A stretch of DNA of 41,328 nucleotides from CAZLQF01 sp964561545 (GCA_964561545.1 CAZLQF010000023.1:1-41328), one strand, 5' to 3'. Positions 16,316-26,162 are shown, numbered from the stretch's first letter. Made by a program: numbers and translations. The notes: a model not told the origin generated them from the letters alone.

Positions 16316-17485
16316 ATGATCAGCATGAAAAACTTCATTCCTTTTCTCATTATGGGCTTTTGCCTTACCTTTACGGCTTGCCAATCAGGAAACGAGGAGG
16401 AAGATCAGAACCAAACGAAGACCAAGGAACAAAACGAATCAAGTGAAAACCAAAATCAAGAAGGTTATCAACCCAATGCCTCAGGTAAAGAGTTTGAGGT
16501 ATTGGTAATCGGCAAGGGTATTAAGGATAAAGCGCCAATAAAAAAAGCCATCGACAGCATTTTCCATGCTAATTACCCAGCCCTGCCTCAACCCGAAATA
16601 TGGTTCATTACTTCCTATTTGAATTATAACAACATGCAAAACATGCATAAAAAGCACAAAAGCATTTTGTTCATCTCTGGCACCAACGAGCAATCGCCCC
16701 TGATTGATCAATTTTTTAAAAAACAAGAAATGCAGAAGGTATACGATAAGGGGAAGCGTGGCATTATTACCAAACAAAACCTTTGGGCTGAACCGCAACT
16801 CGTTGCTTTCCTTCACGCTCCACAGGAAGAAGAGATCATAGACTACCTTTACGAAAAAGCAGAATACTTACGGGATGAATTTGATCAAGAAGAAACCCAC
16901 TACATCTGGGAAAAACTTTATCCTGGCTCCCAGGATCGTCAAAAAACCGCACGGATGAAAGAAAAATTAGGCTTTAACTTCAAGGTGCCGGCGGGTTACC
17001 AAGAAGCCAAGCTTATAGGCACTGATGAAAAAAGCAGCAAGAAAGCCGAGGCAAACATCCAGTCCTTTGCTTGGTACCGAATTGACACGAAAAAGTCCAT
17101 TACCAATTTATTGGCCTATTCGGTTCCTTATGAAAAAGATTCAAAACCCACCCCATCCTACATTAAAAAGGTGAGGGATCGCGTGGGAAAAGTTTTTGTA
17201 GATGGCCCCTCCGAGGGAAGCTATATGAAAACCGAAGATCGGATTGACATTCAAACCCGCCAAAGCAATTTAAATGGTTATGAAGCGATCCAAGCAAGAG
17301 GTTTATGGCGAATTGAAGGTGATTACATGGGAGGGCCTTTCATCAACTACACCATCCATGATCAAGCCAATGAACGGCTCATTGTTTTAGAGGGGTTTGT
17401 CTATGCAGCGGGTACCAAAAAGAAGCCTTTTGTTAAAAGAGCAGAAACGGCACTGGAAACCTTCAGCATGGCAAAGCAACCATAA
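16316..17485 (+). CDS. DUF4837 family lipoprotein
   Basis: A 389-residue predicted lipoprotein. The signal sequence MKNFIPFLIMGFCLTFTAC ends in a cysteine (C22 from ATG 16316; ATG 16325 is an equally good start). After it comes a polar Glu/Asn/Gln linker, typical of exported lipoproteins. The body matches the DUF4837 pattern known from Bacteroidota: GKEFEVLVIGKG, an ANYPALPQPE segment, NMQNMHKKHKSILFIS, and later EGDYMGGPFINYT, where the family has a conserved W-x-x-xG-xxMGGPFV stretch. Function of the family is unknown; location is probably periplasmic or outer-membrane facing. It precedes the TPR gene by 96 bp on the same strand, so a shared transcript is possible. Confidence 0.82.
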   Translation: MISMKNFIPFLIMGFCLTFTACQSGNEEEDQNQTKTKEQNESSENQNQEGYQPNASGKEFEVLVIGKGIKDKAPIKKAIDSIFHANYPALPQPEIWFITSYLNYNNMQNMHKKHKSILFISGTNEQSPLIDQFFKKQEMQKVYDKGKRGIITKQNLWAEPQLVAFLHAPQEEEIIDYLYEKAEYLRDEFDQEETHYIWEKLYPGSQDRQKTARMKEKLGFNFKVPAGYQEAKLIGTDEKSSKKAEANIQSFAWYRIDTKKSITNLLAYSVPYEKDSKPTPSYIKKVRDRVGKVFVDGPSEGSYMKTEDRIDIQTRQSNLNGYEAIQARGLWRIEGDYMGGPFINYTIHDQANERLIVLEGFVYAAGTKKKPFVKRAETALETFSMAKQP

Positions 17486-17581
17486 ACTGGGTTTTTGTTA
17501 TAAATTGTAACTTAGCTTGATATTTGCGTGTTATAATCGGTCAGAAGAGATCAAGATTTGACTCAAGAACAATCCATTCTT

Positions 17582-19408
17582 ATGAAAAAATTTATAACGC
17601 TTAATTTTATTTTACTTGGCTGTCTTTTAGCTTTTCAAAGCTTCGGCCAGGATCAGGATACCCGGGAACAATTAGCAGTACAATATTTCCAGGAGGAAGA
17701 ATATGAAAAAGCGCTTCCGATTTTTGAGGAACTCTTCAACAACAGTCCATCCTCAACTTACCTTTACGAATATTACCTTAACACATTGGTCAATCTGCAA
17801 CAATATGATGATGCTGAAAGCATGCTCAACAGGCAAGTCCGTAAGCGCACCAATCCCCAAAGATACCAAGTAGACCTTGGCCACATATATGAATTACAAG
17901 ATGAAAAGGATGAAGCAGAAGAAACCTATCAGGAAGTGATCGAAAACCTGCCATCCAGAGCTGATCAAATACAGATCGTGGCCAATACTTTTAAAAACCA
18001 TGGTAAAACCAATTATGCCATAAAGGCCTATCAAAAAGGTAGAGAGATCCTCAAAAACCCCAATAAATTCAGCTCCCTATTAGCAAAATTGTACAAAGAA
18101 GATGCCCGATACGAACCCATGTTCAAAGAATACTTGACATGGCTTGAGCAAGACAAGGATGCCCAAGACCGGATTCAAAAAGAACTGCAGGAATTGGTGA
18201 TGAAGCCGGGACCTTACGGAACTTTCAAAAACCTACTTCTATCCGAAATCCAAGACAATCCGGACAGGGCCGAGTACATTGAAATACTTAGCTGGCTATT
18301 CATTCAGAACAAGGATTTCAACAGTGCTTTTATGCAACTCAGAGCGCTCGATCAGCGCCTCGAAAAAGATTTGGGCAAAAGGCTTTTGAACCTGGCCGAT
18401 GTATGTATTAAAAACCAAGCTTATGGCATTGCCGAAAATCTTTATCAGTACATCGTCAATAAAGGAGAAGCCAATCCGTTTTATCCCAATGCCAAAAAAG
18501 GGAAGTTAGATGTCCAATACAACCGGATCACCGTGCATGGAAATTACGATACTGAGGATGTGAAGAACCTTGTCACAGCTTATGAAGATTTCATGGAAAG
18601 CGATGCCTTTAATTATGGTGAATGGGGAGAGGTCGTTTTGAAGCTTTCAGAAATGAAGGCAGTTTACCAAGACGAGGTAGATGAAGCCATTAAGCTATTA
18701 GAAAACATGATCAACTCCGGTACAGATAAATCCTTAATTGCTAAAGCCAAAATCAACTTAGGCGATTATGCCATCTTAAAGGGTAATGTTTGGGATGCCA
18801 CCCTTTATTATTCCCAAGTTGAGAAAATGTTCAAAGACCACCCGCTTGGCAACAAAGCCAAATTCAGGAATGCCAAATTATCTTTTTACAAGGGCGAATT
18901 TGATTGGGCCCAGGCCCAATTAAAAGTTTTGGCCGGTGCAACTTCCAAACTGATCTCAAATGATGCCATTCAATTGCGCATGTTGATTAAAGACAATCGC
19001 GGCCTGGATACTACTGAAGCCCCTTTGCAAATGTATGCAAGGGCCGATTTCCATATTTTTAAAAACAATTACCAACAAGCCAACGAAACACTGGACAGCA
19101 TCCTCAACAAATTTCCGGACCATAACCTCACGGATGAGATCTTTTATGCCAAAGCCCGTATGTATTTTAACCGCCAAAATTATGACTCAGCCGCAAGCTA
19201 CTTCATGAAAGTCCATGAAAACCACGGAGATGATATTTTGGGCGATGACGCACTGTTCAGGGCAGCAGAAGTGTATCATTACAACCTCGATCAAAAACAA
19301 AAAGCCCAGGCACTCTACGAACAACTCCTTTTAGACCACAAAGGCAGTGTTTTCAAAATAGAAGCCAGGAAACGTTTCAGGAAATTAAGGGGCGATAAGA
19401 TCAACTAA
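17582..19408 (+). CDS. Large secreted tetratricopeptide-repeat protein
   Basis: 608 residues from ATG 17582, chosen over the in-frame TTG 17558 because it gives a clean signal peptide (MKKFITLNFILLGCLLAFQ, then SFGQ). The rest is helical with TPR-like units: residues 15-110 after the signal (QYFQEEEYEKALPIFEEL), a middle part with ALRALDQRLEKDLGKRLLNL, and a C-terminal cluster (AKINLGDYAILKGNVWDA, ARMYFNRQNYDSAASYFMKV, AEVYHYNLDQKQKAQALYEQL). This resembles large Bacteroidota TPR proteins thought to scaffold envelope complexes. No enzymatic motif. It may work with the DUF4837 lipoprotein upstream (inference from position only). Confidence 0.85.
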   Translation: MKKFITLNFILLGCLLAFQSFGQDQDTREQLAVQYFQEEEYEKALPIFEELFNNSPSSTYLYEYYLNTLVNLQQYDDAESMLNRQVRKRTNPQRYQVDLGHIYELQDEKDEAEETYQEVIENLPSRADQIQIVANTFKNHGKTNYAIKAYQKGREILKNPNKFSSLLAKLYKEDARYEPMFKEYLTWLEQDKDAQDRIQKELQELVMKPGPYGTFKNLLLSEIQDNPDRAEYIEILSWLFIQNKDFNSAFMQLRALDQRLEKDLGKRLLNLADVCIKNQAYGIAENLYQYIVNKGEANPFYPNAKKGKLDVQYNRITVHGNYDTEDVKNLVTAYEDFMESDAFNYGEWGEVVLKLSEMKAVYQDEVDEAIKLLENMINSGTDKSLIAKAKINLGDYAILKGNVWDATLYYSQVEKMFKDHPLGNKAKFRNAKLSFYKGEFDWAQAQLKVLAGATSKLISNDAIQLRMLIKDNRGLDTTEAPLQMYARADFHIFKNNYQQANETLDSILNKFPDHNLTDEIFYAKARMYFNRQNYDSAASYFMKVHENHGDDILGDDALFRAAEVYHYNLDQKQKAQALYEQLLLDHKGSVFKIEARKRFRKLRGDKIN

Positions 19409-19503
19409 AGTTATTCAAGGTTATTAATAAGGTTTCGCACTTCGTGTAATTCCACTCTTGACTCAAGCTTATCACAAGAATTTCCACTTGACTAATGATT
19501 TGA

Positions 19504-20526
19504 TCACCATTTAACGGCAATTTTTCCTATCGATCGCCCGCTTTGTAAATGTGCATGAGCTTCACCTATCTGGTCAGCCGGATAAGTAGCACCAACGTAA
19601 GGATGCAACTTATCTTCTTTGGCCAAAGCAACCACATCCTGCAAACACCTTTGAAGCTTCTTAGGTTGGTAATCAGCGACGGCCAGCATATAAACACCAA
19701 TAATGGCCTGTGATTTCATAAGAATTTGCACGGGCGAGAAAAAACCAAAACCAGCCACCAGCTTAAGCGTATTAAAAATGTTTTTAGCACCTCCGGATCT
19801 TGAGGAGGCACCAAACCCTACTATTCTGCCACCAGCGCCCAGCAATTGCATGCTTTGCTTAAAATACCTACCCCCTAAAGATTCAAAAATCACGTCCAAC
19901 CGATCTTCCCCCAATGCCTTTTGAATTGCTGTGCGGAAATCTTTTTCCCGGTAATTGATGGGATGGTGCACGCCATTGCTTTTCATAACCTCCATTTTTT
20001 CATCCCGGCTAGCCGTACCAAAAATGGTGCAACCTTTCAGCCTAACCAATTGTGATAAGGCAATTCCAACGCCACCTGCCGCTGAATGGATCAAAACCTT
20101 ATCTTCTTCGTGTAAATTGAGGCTTTCGTAGGCGGCATAATAAGCTGTGCAGTATTGAGTTGCTAAAGCAAGGGCTTTGCCCTGTTCCCAATGGTCAGGT
20201 ATGGCTTCCATAGCTCGTTGATCCGATACGGCATACTGCGCATAACCGCCAAACCTTGTAAAGGCCACTACGCGCTGACCAATTTGGAAACCCTCCACGT
20301 TGGCTCCCATTAATGCTATGGTGCCTACTACTTCGTAGCCCAAAATAGCAGGAATTGGAGGTGCATCTTTATACATACCCTGCCGGGCCAGTACATCGGC
20401 AAAATTCAACCCAAAGGCCTCTACTTGGATCATGGCTTCGTTAATACCAGGCACCGGCCTTTCGGCTTCCCTGATCTCAAATGAATCATGGGCATTTGCC
20501 TGTTTGGTGAGGTAAACAGCTTGCAT
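19504..20526 (-). CDS. Zinc-free medium-chain dehydrogenase, VAT1/quinone-oxidoreductase-like
   Basis: A 340-residue NADPH-binding MDR protein. The groES-like N-terminal domain has GLNFADVLARQGMY and PPIPAILGYEVVG, lacking the catalytic zinc ligands of alcohol dehydrogenases. The cofactor motif is AAGGVGIALSQL, followed by the VAT1-like stretches VIFESLGG and GGRIVGFGASS and the insertion NTLKLVAGFGFFSPV. These point to the VAT1/QOR group, which reduces quinones or alpha,beta-unsaturated carbonyls with NADPH. Monocistronic on the minus strand; it diverges from the DNA methylase gene across 150 bp. Precise substrate unknown. Confidence 0.88.
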   Translation of the reverse strand: MQAVYLTKQANAHDSFEIREAERPVPGINEAMIQVEAFGLNFADVLARQGMYKDAPPIPAILGYEVVGTIALMGANVEGFQIGQRVVAFTRFGGYAQYAVSDQRAMEAIPDHWEQGKALALATQYCTAYYAAYESLNLHEEDKVLIHSAAGGVGIALSQLVRLKGCTIFGTASRDEKMEVMKSNGVHHPINYREKDFRTAIQKALGEDRLDVIFESLGGRYFKQSMQLLGAGGRIVGFGASSRSGGAKNIFNTLKLVAGFGFFSPVQILMKSQAIIGVYMLAVADYQPKKLQRCLQDVVALAKEDKLHPYVGATYPADQIGEAHAHLQSGRSIGKIAVKW

Positions 20527-20676
20527 CTAAAAATTTTTTGAAAGTTAGTATTTTTATTGAATTATGAAACAACATCAAGTTACCATTGGTCTATAATCGG
20601 CCTTTCCATAGCCATTTTTGCTAAATCCCAACATTCTGTTTAATTTGCTTGCCTAAGCTTTAATGCCAGCCACCCT

Positions 20677-22617
20677 ATGCGAACCAAGCAGAGACTACAA
20701 GAAGAAATAGGGGTTGCTTACGCTACCATTGAGAATTGGATCAAAACAGGGGTCATTACGGCTCCTGATCTCGGGCATCACTATTCGGAAGAACAATACA
20801 AGGCCATCTTAGGCAAGGTAAATACCGCAACGTTTGATAAACTTACCCAACGAGCCAACAGGAACAAGAACCAAAAGCGGGTTGCTAAGCAAGAAAACCT
20901 GAAGGATGAAAGCTCCAAGCGTTATTTAGACTTTGTTATTAGAAAGCATCAAGCGCTTGATTCCAATTATGATACTACTTTATTAGCCATAGTCCTCAAT
21001 GCCTTACACCAAAACGGCTTCCTTCATATCAATGAAGCAGAAGGAACCATAAGCAGTGAACATCGCCATTTTACTTCTTTTGTTAATAATTGGATGGCCG
21101 AGCAAGGATTGAACCTACCAATATTATGGCAATTGTTCCAATCATTCAAAGCTCACCCTTTTCCGTTTCAGGAAGTTGACTTTCTGGGCATCGCCTACCA
21201 ATCCCTAAGAACCATTTCCGAAAATGCTGCTCAGGGGGCTTATTTTACACCCGAGCATTTACTCAGAGGCATTGAAACAGACCAAAATGTAAGGGTGCTG
21301 GACCCCTGCTGTGGAACTGGGCGCATCTTGATTTCCTTGCTAAGCCAGCATCATGATCCTGAAAAAGTCCATGGTTACGATGTGGATGGGCTTTCCGTCA
21401 AGTTGTGTAAGACCAACCTTCATTTGCACTTTAATCGATTAGATTTTACCCCTAAAATTCAACACAAGGATTTCATTATCAGCAATGTTCAAGCTGAAAA
21501 TAACGCCAAACCCGAAAATTGTGCTAACCCAGAATACTTCGGCTTGATTGTAACGAATCCACCTTGGGGCGCTAAGTTCAAAACCCCGCAAAAACAACTT
21601 TTAAAAAATAAGCGCCCTAACCTGAACACTTCCGAATCCTTTAGTCATGTGCTTTACAATGCATTAGCGCAGCTCAATAAGTCCGGGAAACTGGTATTTA
21701 TTTTACCAGAGGCTTTTTTAAGCGTAGAGGCCCACCAAAACATCAGAAAGCATGTGTTAAACCATTACACCATCGATACGATAGAACTTTTTGGCAACGC
21801 TTTTAAAGGCGTCATGTCGAAAACGATCCGGCTTACCATAAATAAAAATAAAAGAAATGATGAAATAAAACTTGTACCAAAAAACAAGGAGGCAACCGTC
21901 AATTATATCAACAAAAGAGCTTTAAACAAAGCGCCTTATTATATTCCCTTGCTTACCCACCCAAAAGACCAAGTCATCCTGAGCAAAGTGATGGCCCAAC
22001 GGGCGGATTGCTTAGCTGGTCAGGCTCAATTTGGATTGGGCATTGTTACCGGTAATAACCAACAACATTTGAAAGAAAGCGAGGAGCTCAACCACGAACC
22101 CATTTTTCGGGGCAAGGATCTTCATCCTTTTTATTTCGGTGACCCCAAGTACTTTATCAATTTCCAACCTTCCATACTTCAGCAAGTAGCACCCCCCGAA
22201 CTTTACAGGCAAACCAAGCTTTGTTACCGCTTCATTGCCAACCAACCCATTTTTGCGCTCGATCAGCAAGGCTCCTTAATCTTGAACAGCGCTAACTTTT
22301 GTATTCCTGACTCTAAGTATAATTACAAGACCCTTGTTGCTTTATTCAACTCGCCTTTGTATACCTTTATCTACCAGAAACTCTTTAATTCCACCAAAGT
22401 CTTAAGAACCCATATAGAAAATTTGCCCATACCTATCATTGGTGCAAGTAACAGCGTTCAACTTCAAGAGTTACATGACCTGAGTCAAAAAAATCGTAAA
22501 TACCAAAAAGCCCTTTCAGACATGGTTATGGACCTATTCGACTTGAATCATACAGACAAAGAACACATTTTGGGAAGTGCTTTTGTTAATGGTCATAAAA
22601 ACCACAAATATTTTTAG
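20677..22617 (+). CDS. Orphan N6-adenine DNA methyltransferase, Eco57I/TaqI-like
   Basis: 646 residues. The N-terminus (1-50) has an HTH-like stretch AYATIENWIKTGVI followed by YSEEQY, resembling a small DNA-binding domain. A helical segment leads to GAYFTP (about 187-192), motif I DPCCGTGRI (209-217) for AdoMet, and motif IV NPPW (294-297), marking N6-adenine methylation. The C-terminal third looks like a TaqI-type target-recognition domain: FRGKDLHPFYFGDPKYF, SANFCIPDSKYNYK, and LFNSPLYTFIYQKLF-to-ENLPIPI. No PD-(D/E)XK nuclease motif is evident and no restriction gene is adjacent, so it is either a solitary methylase or a type IIG enzyme lacking its nuclease part. It stands between unrelated metabolic genes. 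Confidence 0.85.
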   Translation: MRTKQRLQEEIGVAYATIENWIKTGVITAPDLGHHYSEEQYKAILGKVNTATFDKLTQRANRNKNQKRVAKQENLKDESSKRYLDFVIRKHQALDSNYDTTLLAIVLNALHQNGFLHINEAEGTISSEHRHFTSFVNNWMAEQGLNLPILWQLFQSFKAHPFPFQEVDFLGIAYQSLRTISENAAQGAYFTPEHLLRGIETDQNVRVLDPCCGTGRILISLLSQHHDPEKVHGYDVDGLSVKLCKTNLHLHFNRLDFTPKIQHKDFIISNVQAENNAKPENCANPEYFGLIVTNPPWGAKFKTPQKQLLKNKRPNLNTSESFSHVLYNALAQLNKSGKLVFILPEAFLSVEAHQNIRKHVLNHYTIDTIELFGNAFKGVMSKTIRLTINKNKRNDEIKLVPKNKEATVNYINKRALNKAPYYIPLLTHPKDQVILSKVMAQRADCLAGQAQFGLGIVTGNNQQHLKESEELNHEPIFRGKDLHPFYFGDPKYFINFQPSILQQVAPPELYRQTKLCYRFIANQPIFALDQQGSLILNSANFCIPDSKYNYKTLVALFNSPLYTFIYQKLFNSTKVLRTHIENLPIPIIGASNSVQLQELHDLSQKNRKYQKALSDMVMDLFDLNHTDKEHILGSAFVNGHKNHKYF

Positions 22618-22700
22618 AACTGAACGGTGCAAAGCATTAGGCTTAATGATCTTAAATTTGCGGCTTTTCATCTACAATCAATATCAAAAGTTAATCAGCC

Positions 22701-23207
22701 TTGGATTTTACCAACACCCAACTCGATGTAGAAGAACTCCCTCATATAGAACAGGTTGAATTTAAGCAGCATCCGGCTCGCTATTTCACCCTTCGTATGA
22801 TCAGTTTTAGCATAACATTTACCTTCCTGGCCGCATCATGGATCGTTCCTTTGTTGTTTGAAGCTTCAACCATAGCACTAATCCTTGGTATTATTTGGCT
22901 TTTGATTGGATGTATTTCGTTAACTGAAGAGATCAAGGGGTTTGCGATAAGGGGTTATGTATTGCGTGAGAATGACATCAGCTACCGCAAAGGATTTTTG
23001 TTTTTTTCCCAGATCACCATCCCTTTCAACCGGATTCAACACTGTGAAATAGCCCAGGGACCTATTGCCAGGAGCTTTAACTTATCCGCGCTTTCCATTT
23101 ACACAGCCGGAGGGTCCGCCTCAGATTTGAGGATCGGTGGCCTGGAACCTGACGAAGCCAAACGTTTGCGGGATTACATAGCAAAAGTTTCCAGCACTTA
23201 TGAATAA
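22701..23207 (+). CDS. YdbS-like bPH2 (bacterial PH) domain membrane protein
   Basis: 168 residues, with two hydrophobic segments (about 33-75) followed by one bPH2 domain, whose core reads IPFNRIQHCEIAQGPIARSF then LSIYTAGG. The frame has no ATG before the membrane segments; an upstream stop at 22692 leaves TTG 22701 as the only reasonable start. It overlaps the next gene by 8 bp (ATGAATAA), showing translational coupling. Bacillus subtilis YdbS and YdbT have the same pairing; they affect resistance to certain antimicrobial peptides, but that role is not shown here. Located in the inner membrane by inference. Confidence 0.85.
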   Translation: MDFTNTQLDVEELPHIEQVEFKQHPARYFTLRMISFSITFTFLAASWIVPLLFEASTIALILGIIWLLIGCISLTEEIKGFAIRGYVLRENDISYRKGFLFFSQITIPFNRIQHCEIAQGPIARSFNLSALSIYTAGGSASDLRIGGLEPDEAKRLRDYIAKVSSTYE

Positions 23208-24684
23208 ACTCGACCTTTCACAACCGCAACGCCAAGAGTTGTCGGCAGTGCTGGTATACATGTATGAAAACTTCAGGGCCTATGCCAACATTGCATTGTA
23301 CGCCCTGATTGCTGTTTTCATTGACTTTTCTTCCTTTTGGTGGTTGATATTAGTGGTTATCTTCGGAGGGGGGGTGGTCTTGATCGTTTTCTCATGGTTG
23401 CAGTATAAAAGGTTTACCTTCCTCATCTCGGGCAATGAACTTGTTATTCAAAGCGGAGTATTGGTAAGGGAGCGAACCACCATATCTTTTGAACGGATCC
23501 AATCGGTACACCTTCACGAGAATTTTATGCAGCGAATCCTGGACATCACTGGCTTAAAAATTGATACGGCCGGTTCCCAAGGTAAAGAGCTTGAAATCAA
23601 AGCCCTTGAAAAGCCTTATGCTTACCAGCTACAGGAAGCTCTGCAGCCTGAAAAGGCTGCTCCATCAACAACAGAGGAAGCAACAACTGAAGCAGCTACC
23701 AACAGCCATACCCTTGTTAAACTTGGTTTGAAAGACTTTCTTAAAGTAGCCCTCACTGACAACCATTTTCGCAATGGCGCATTGGTTGCAAGCGTGATGA
23801 TCGGTTTTCTAATGCAGCTTCAAGAGATCATCAGTACCTTTTATACCTCCATTACCAATGACGTCATGGCTACCATTATGCAAACGGGCATCATAACGGC
23901 CTTTTTACTCTTGATCCTGTTTTTGATCGTTACTATATTGGTTTCATTGGTCAGCAACATCCTTAATTTTTATGATTTCGAGTCTTCTTTGACGGACGAG
24001 GCATTCAAGGTAAAAGGTGGATTGATCAAGCGAAATGAATACACCATTCCTTACCGTAAGATCCAGCTGATGGAATGGCGAAGCAATTTCATGCGGGATT
24101 CGTTCGGGATGAAGTCAGTGCAGGTATACCAAGGCCAAAGCGCTAGCCAGGATGCTGGGGAGAACGTAATTATTCCGGCATGCTATGAAGACCAGACGAC
24201 CCGGATCATGGATATGCTATTTCCGGAATGGAAAGCCAATGAAGGATATACTGCTATCAGGCCGAATAATTTTTACATGATTTTCCTGTTCAACATTTTC
24301 GCCATCCCAGGAATAATTGTTGCCGCATTGGCGGGATATTTTCTGGGTGTTACCTATGCAGCAATAGGTTTTCCCATATATGCCGGGCTTGTTGCACTTT
24401 ACACGACCAAATTTGTAAAATCCGTAAGATTAGAAACCAACGGAGAGCTGATCTATTACAAGCGGGGATGGTTATTTCCTAAGAGTACGGTTTTAAAGCC
24501 CTTTAAGGTTCAAGCCGTGGAATTGCGGCAAAACTTCCTTCAAAAACGAAAGCATATCGCTCATTTAACTTTTCATACCGCTGCTGGTTTGCGCACCATT
24601 CGCTTCCTACCCATCCAAGAAGCTCAAAAACTTTACGACTTATTGCTTTACAAGGTAGAAGTTTATAAAGGAAGTTGGATGTGA
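23200..24684 (+). CDS. YdbT-like membrane protein with three bPH2 domains
   Basis: 494 residues with three membrane-helix pairs, each followed by a bPH2 core: ISFERIQSVHLHENFMQRI (about residue 98), IPYRKIQLMEWRSNFMRDSF (about 285), and LKPFKVQAVELRQNFLQKR (about 433). This three-repeat layout is that of YdbT. A Thr/Ala/Glu-rich linker lies near residues 150-167. Its ATG overlaps the stop of the YdbS-like gene, so the two probably form a complex in the inner membrane. The second module uses the variant phrase SVQVYQG in place of the usual IxTAG. No enzymatic motif. Confidence 0.85.
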   Translation: MNKLDLSQPQRQELSAVLVYMYENFRAYANIALYALIAVFIDFSSFWWLILVVIFGGGVVLIVFSWLQYKRFTFLISGNELVIQSGVLVRERTTISFERIQSVHLHENFMQRILDITGLKIDTAGSQGKELEIKALEKPYAYQLQEALQPEKAAPSTTEEATTEAATNSHTLVKLGLKDFLKVALTDNHFRNGALVASVMIGFLMQLQEIISTFYTSITNDVMATIMQTGIITAFLLLILFLIVTILVSLVSNILNFYDFESSLTDEAFKVKGGLIKRNEYTIPYRKIQLMEWRSNFMRDSFGMKSVQVYQGQSASQDAGENVIIPACYEDQTTRIMDMLFPEWKANEGYTAIRPNNFYMIFLFNIFAIPGIIVAALAGYFLGVTYAAIGFPIYAGLVALYTTKFVKSVRLETNGELIYYKRGWLFPKSTVLKPFKVQAVELRQNFLQKRKHIAHLTFHTAAGLRTIRFLPIQEAQKLYDLLLYKVEVYKGSWM

Positions 24685-24950
24685 TATAGATCAAGGGGTC
24701 AAAGGCATTGGCCAATGGTTTACATGTAAGCTCAATACTTAATAGGCTACCAATGAACCTAACAAACCCGGGCTACTATCCATGACCATAAGCTTGTAAG
24801 TGAGCTTAATAAGAGGCGATGCAAGGATGTTAGGGGTAAATATCAAGCTTATCAATTGTTGAATTGAAGGACTGATCGGTTTAAGACCGAGTCATCAACT
24901 CTGATAATATCAACAAAACCCATTAAAATACTTTTGAACATCAACACCAT

Positions 24951-25445
24951 TCACCTCAACCGCTCAGAAGACCTTACCAATTTTTCATCCCTCATTATGA
25001 AAACATTGGCAAGGAAAAACATGACAACCCCTGCAATCGGTAAGAATATGCCAACCTCATATTGCATCTGGTAAATGGGATTGTTGATCACTTCTTTGGC
25101 ACGATCCGTAAAAAGGAAGAACAAGACAACCAAACCGGCTTCAAGCAACATGCTCAAGCGAACAATGATCATTTGAAGTCTGCGGTTGTTAAAAAGAAAG
25201 ATCGAAGCAAATGCCACAAGGCTTACCAAGGCCACAGCCCCCATTAACCAATACATAGGCTTGGAATACGCCATATGATCCTCAAGCGTGGTTTCATATT
25301 GAAGCTTTTCTATGTTGAGCGTGGCTTTTTCAATGACCTCTCCATTTTCATTCATGGCATTGACCGAATAAAGGTCAAAATACAACAAGAAGCCATTGGC
25401 TACAATGCCAAGAATAAGGAAGATGGTTTGGATCCTTTGTAACAT
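24951..25445 (-). CDS. DUF4293 family membrane protein
   Basis: 164 residues with four hydrophobic segments (about 5-25, 63-87, 92-114 and 131-150). The opening MLQRIQTIFLILGIVANG, the FLFNNRRLQ loop and the positively charged end MRDEKLVRSSERLR are the landmarks of DUF4293, a family confined to Bacteroidota. Function is unknown. It is convergent with the YdbT-like gene, and about 170 bp separate it from the NUDIX gene on the same strand, so co-transcription with NUDIX is possible but not evident. Confidence 0.85.
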   Translation of the reverse strand: MLQRIQTIFLILGIVANGFLLYFDLYSVNAMNENGEVIEKATLNIEKLQYETTLEDHMAYSKPMYWLMGAVALVSLVAFASIFLFNNRRLQMIIVRLSMLLEAGLVVLFFLFTDRAKEVINNPIYQMQYEVGIFLPIAGVVMFFLANVFIMRDEKLVRSSERLR

Positions 25446-25618
25446 AGACCAGAGCGTTTATAGAAAGGACAAAATAAAGGAATTTTGCGAAACCATGGAA
25501 AGAAAACCGCACGTGTTTTAAAACTTACCAACCTTATTTACTTTGGAAAGCCAATGAATCCCAATTGGAAATTTTTAATTGGTAACTGCTTATGGTAAAC
25601 GAATAATTCAGCCTTCAT

Positions 25619-26161
25619 TTAATAATTCCGATACTGAATGAACGAACCTATGTGTGGTTCGTAGTAATTCCTTCTACGGTCCTTGAAATATTGCTCGAGT
25701 GCAAAACTGCTTGAGGAAAAAGCCAGGTCCTCCCAAGGAATTTCTTCTTCTTTGAACAAAGCTACTTCCGAGCTTTCTGTACCTGATGCATAATCCAGGT
25801 TTTGAAGTTCACCCAAAAAGTGAATGTAGATTTGATTGATATGAGTAAGGCTGTAAATGGCGTGAACGCTATGCACCTCAACATTGGCATAAGCTTCTTC
25901 CCAGGTTTCCCTTTTAGCCCCTTCTTCTGCTGTTTCTCCCTTTTCCAGATAACCAGCCGGAATGTTCCATTTACCTTTAAAGGGCTCTATGGCTCGCTTG
26001 CAAAGCAGCACTTGGTCTTCCCAATAGGCCAGGCACCCTACTACCATCTTAGGATTGGTATAATGTATGGAACCGCAGTTTTCGCAATAGTAACGCTTAA
26101 CAGTTTCATTTTCCAATTGAACAAGCTTCAGCGCATGAGCACAATACGTACAATAGTTCAT
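25619..26161 (-). CDS. NUDIX hydrolase with N-terminal zinc ribbon
   Basis: 180 residues. Four cysteines C4, C7, C26 and C29 form a zinc ribbon; the NUDIX box follows as G70-x5-E76-x7-R84-E85-x2-E88-E89 (PAGYLEKGETAEEGAKRE then TWEEA). The last Gly of the canonical box is replaced (Tyr at 91), as is common in zinc-ribbon NUDIX relatives with WEEAxA. It would hydrolyse a nucleoside diphosphate linked to another group, perhaps ADP-ribose or NADH; the substrate is not determinable. Its ATG lies one base after the stop of the E1 dehydrogenase gene, so translation is coupled. Confidence 0.9.
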   Translation of the reverse strand: MNYCTYCAHALKLVQLENETVKRYYCENCGSIHYTNPKMVVGCLAYWEDQVLLCKRAIEPFKGKWNIPAGYLEKGETAEEGAKRETWEEAYANVEVHSVHAIYSLTHINQIYIHFLGELQNLDYASGTESSEVALFKEEEIPWEDLAFSSSSFALEQYFKDRRRNYYEPHIGSFIQYRNY

Positions 26162-26162
26162 G

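Noticed and set aside
24880..24895. Possible terminator hairpin CGGT-TTAAG-ACCG between the convergent YdbT-like and DUF4293 genes
   Set aside because: The stem is only four base pairs and no T-run follows.
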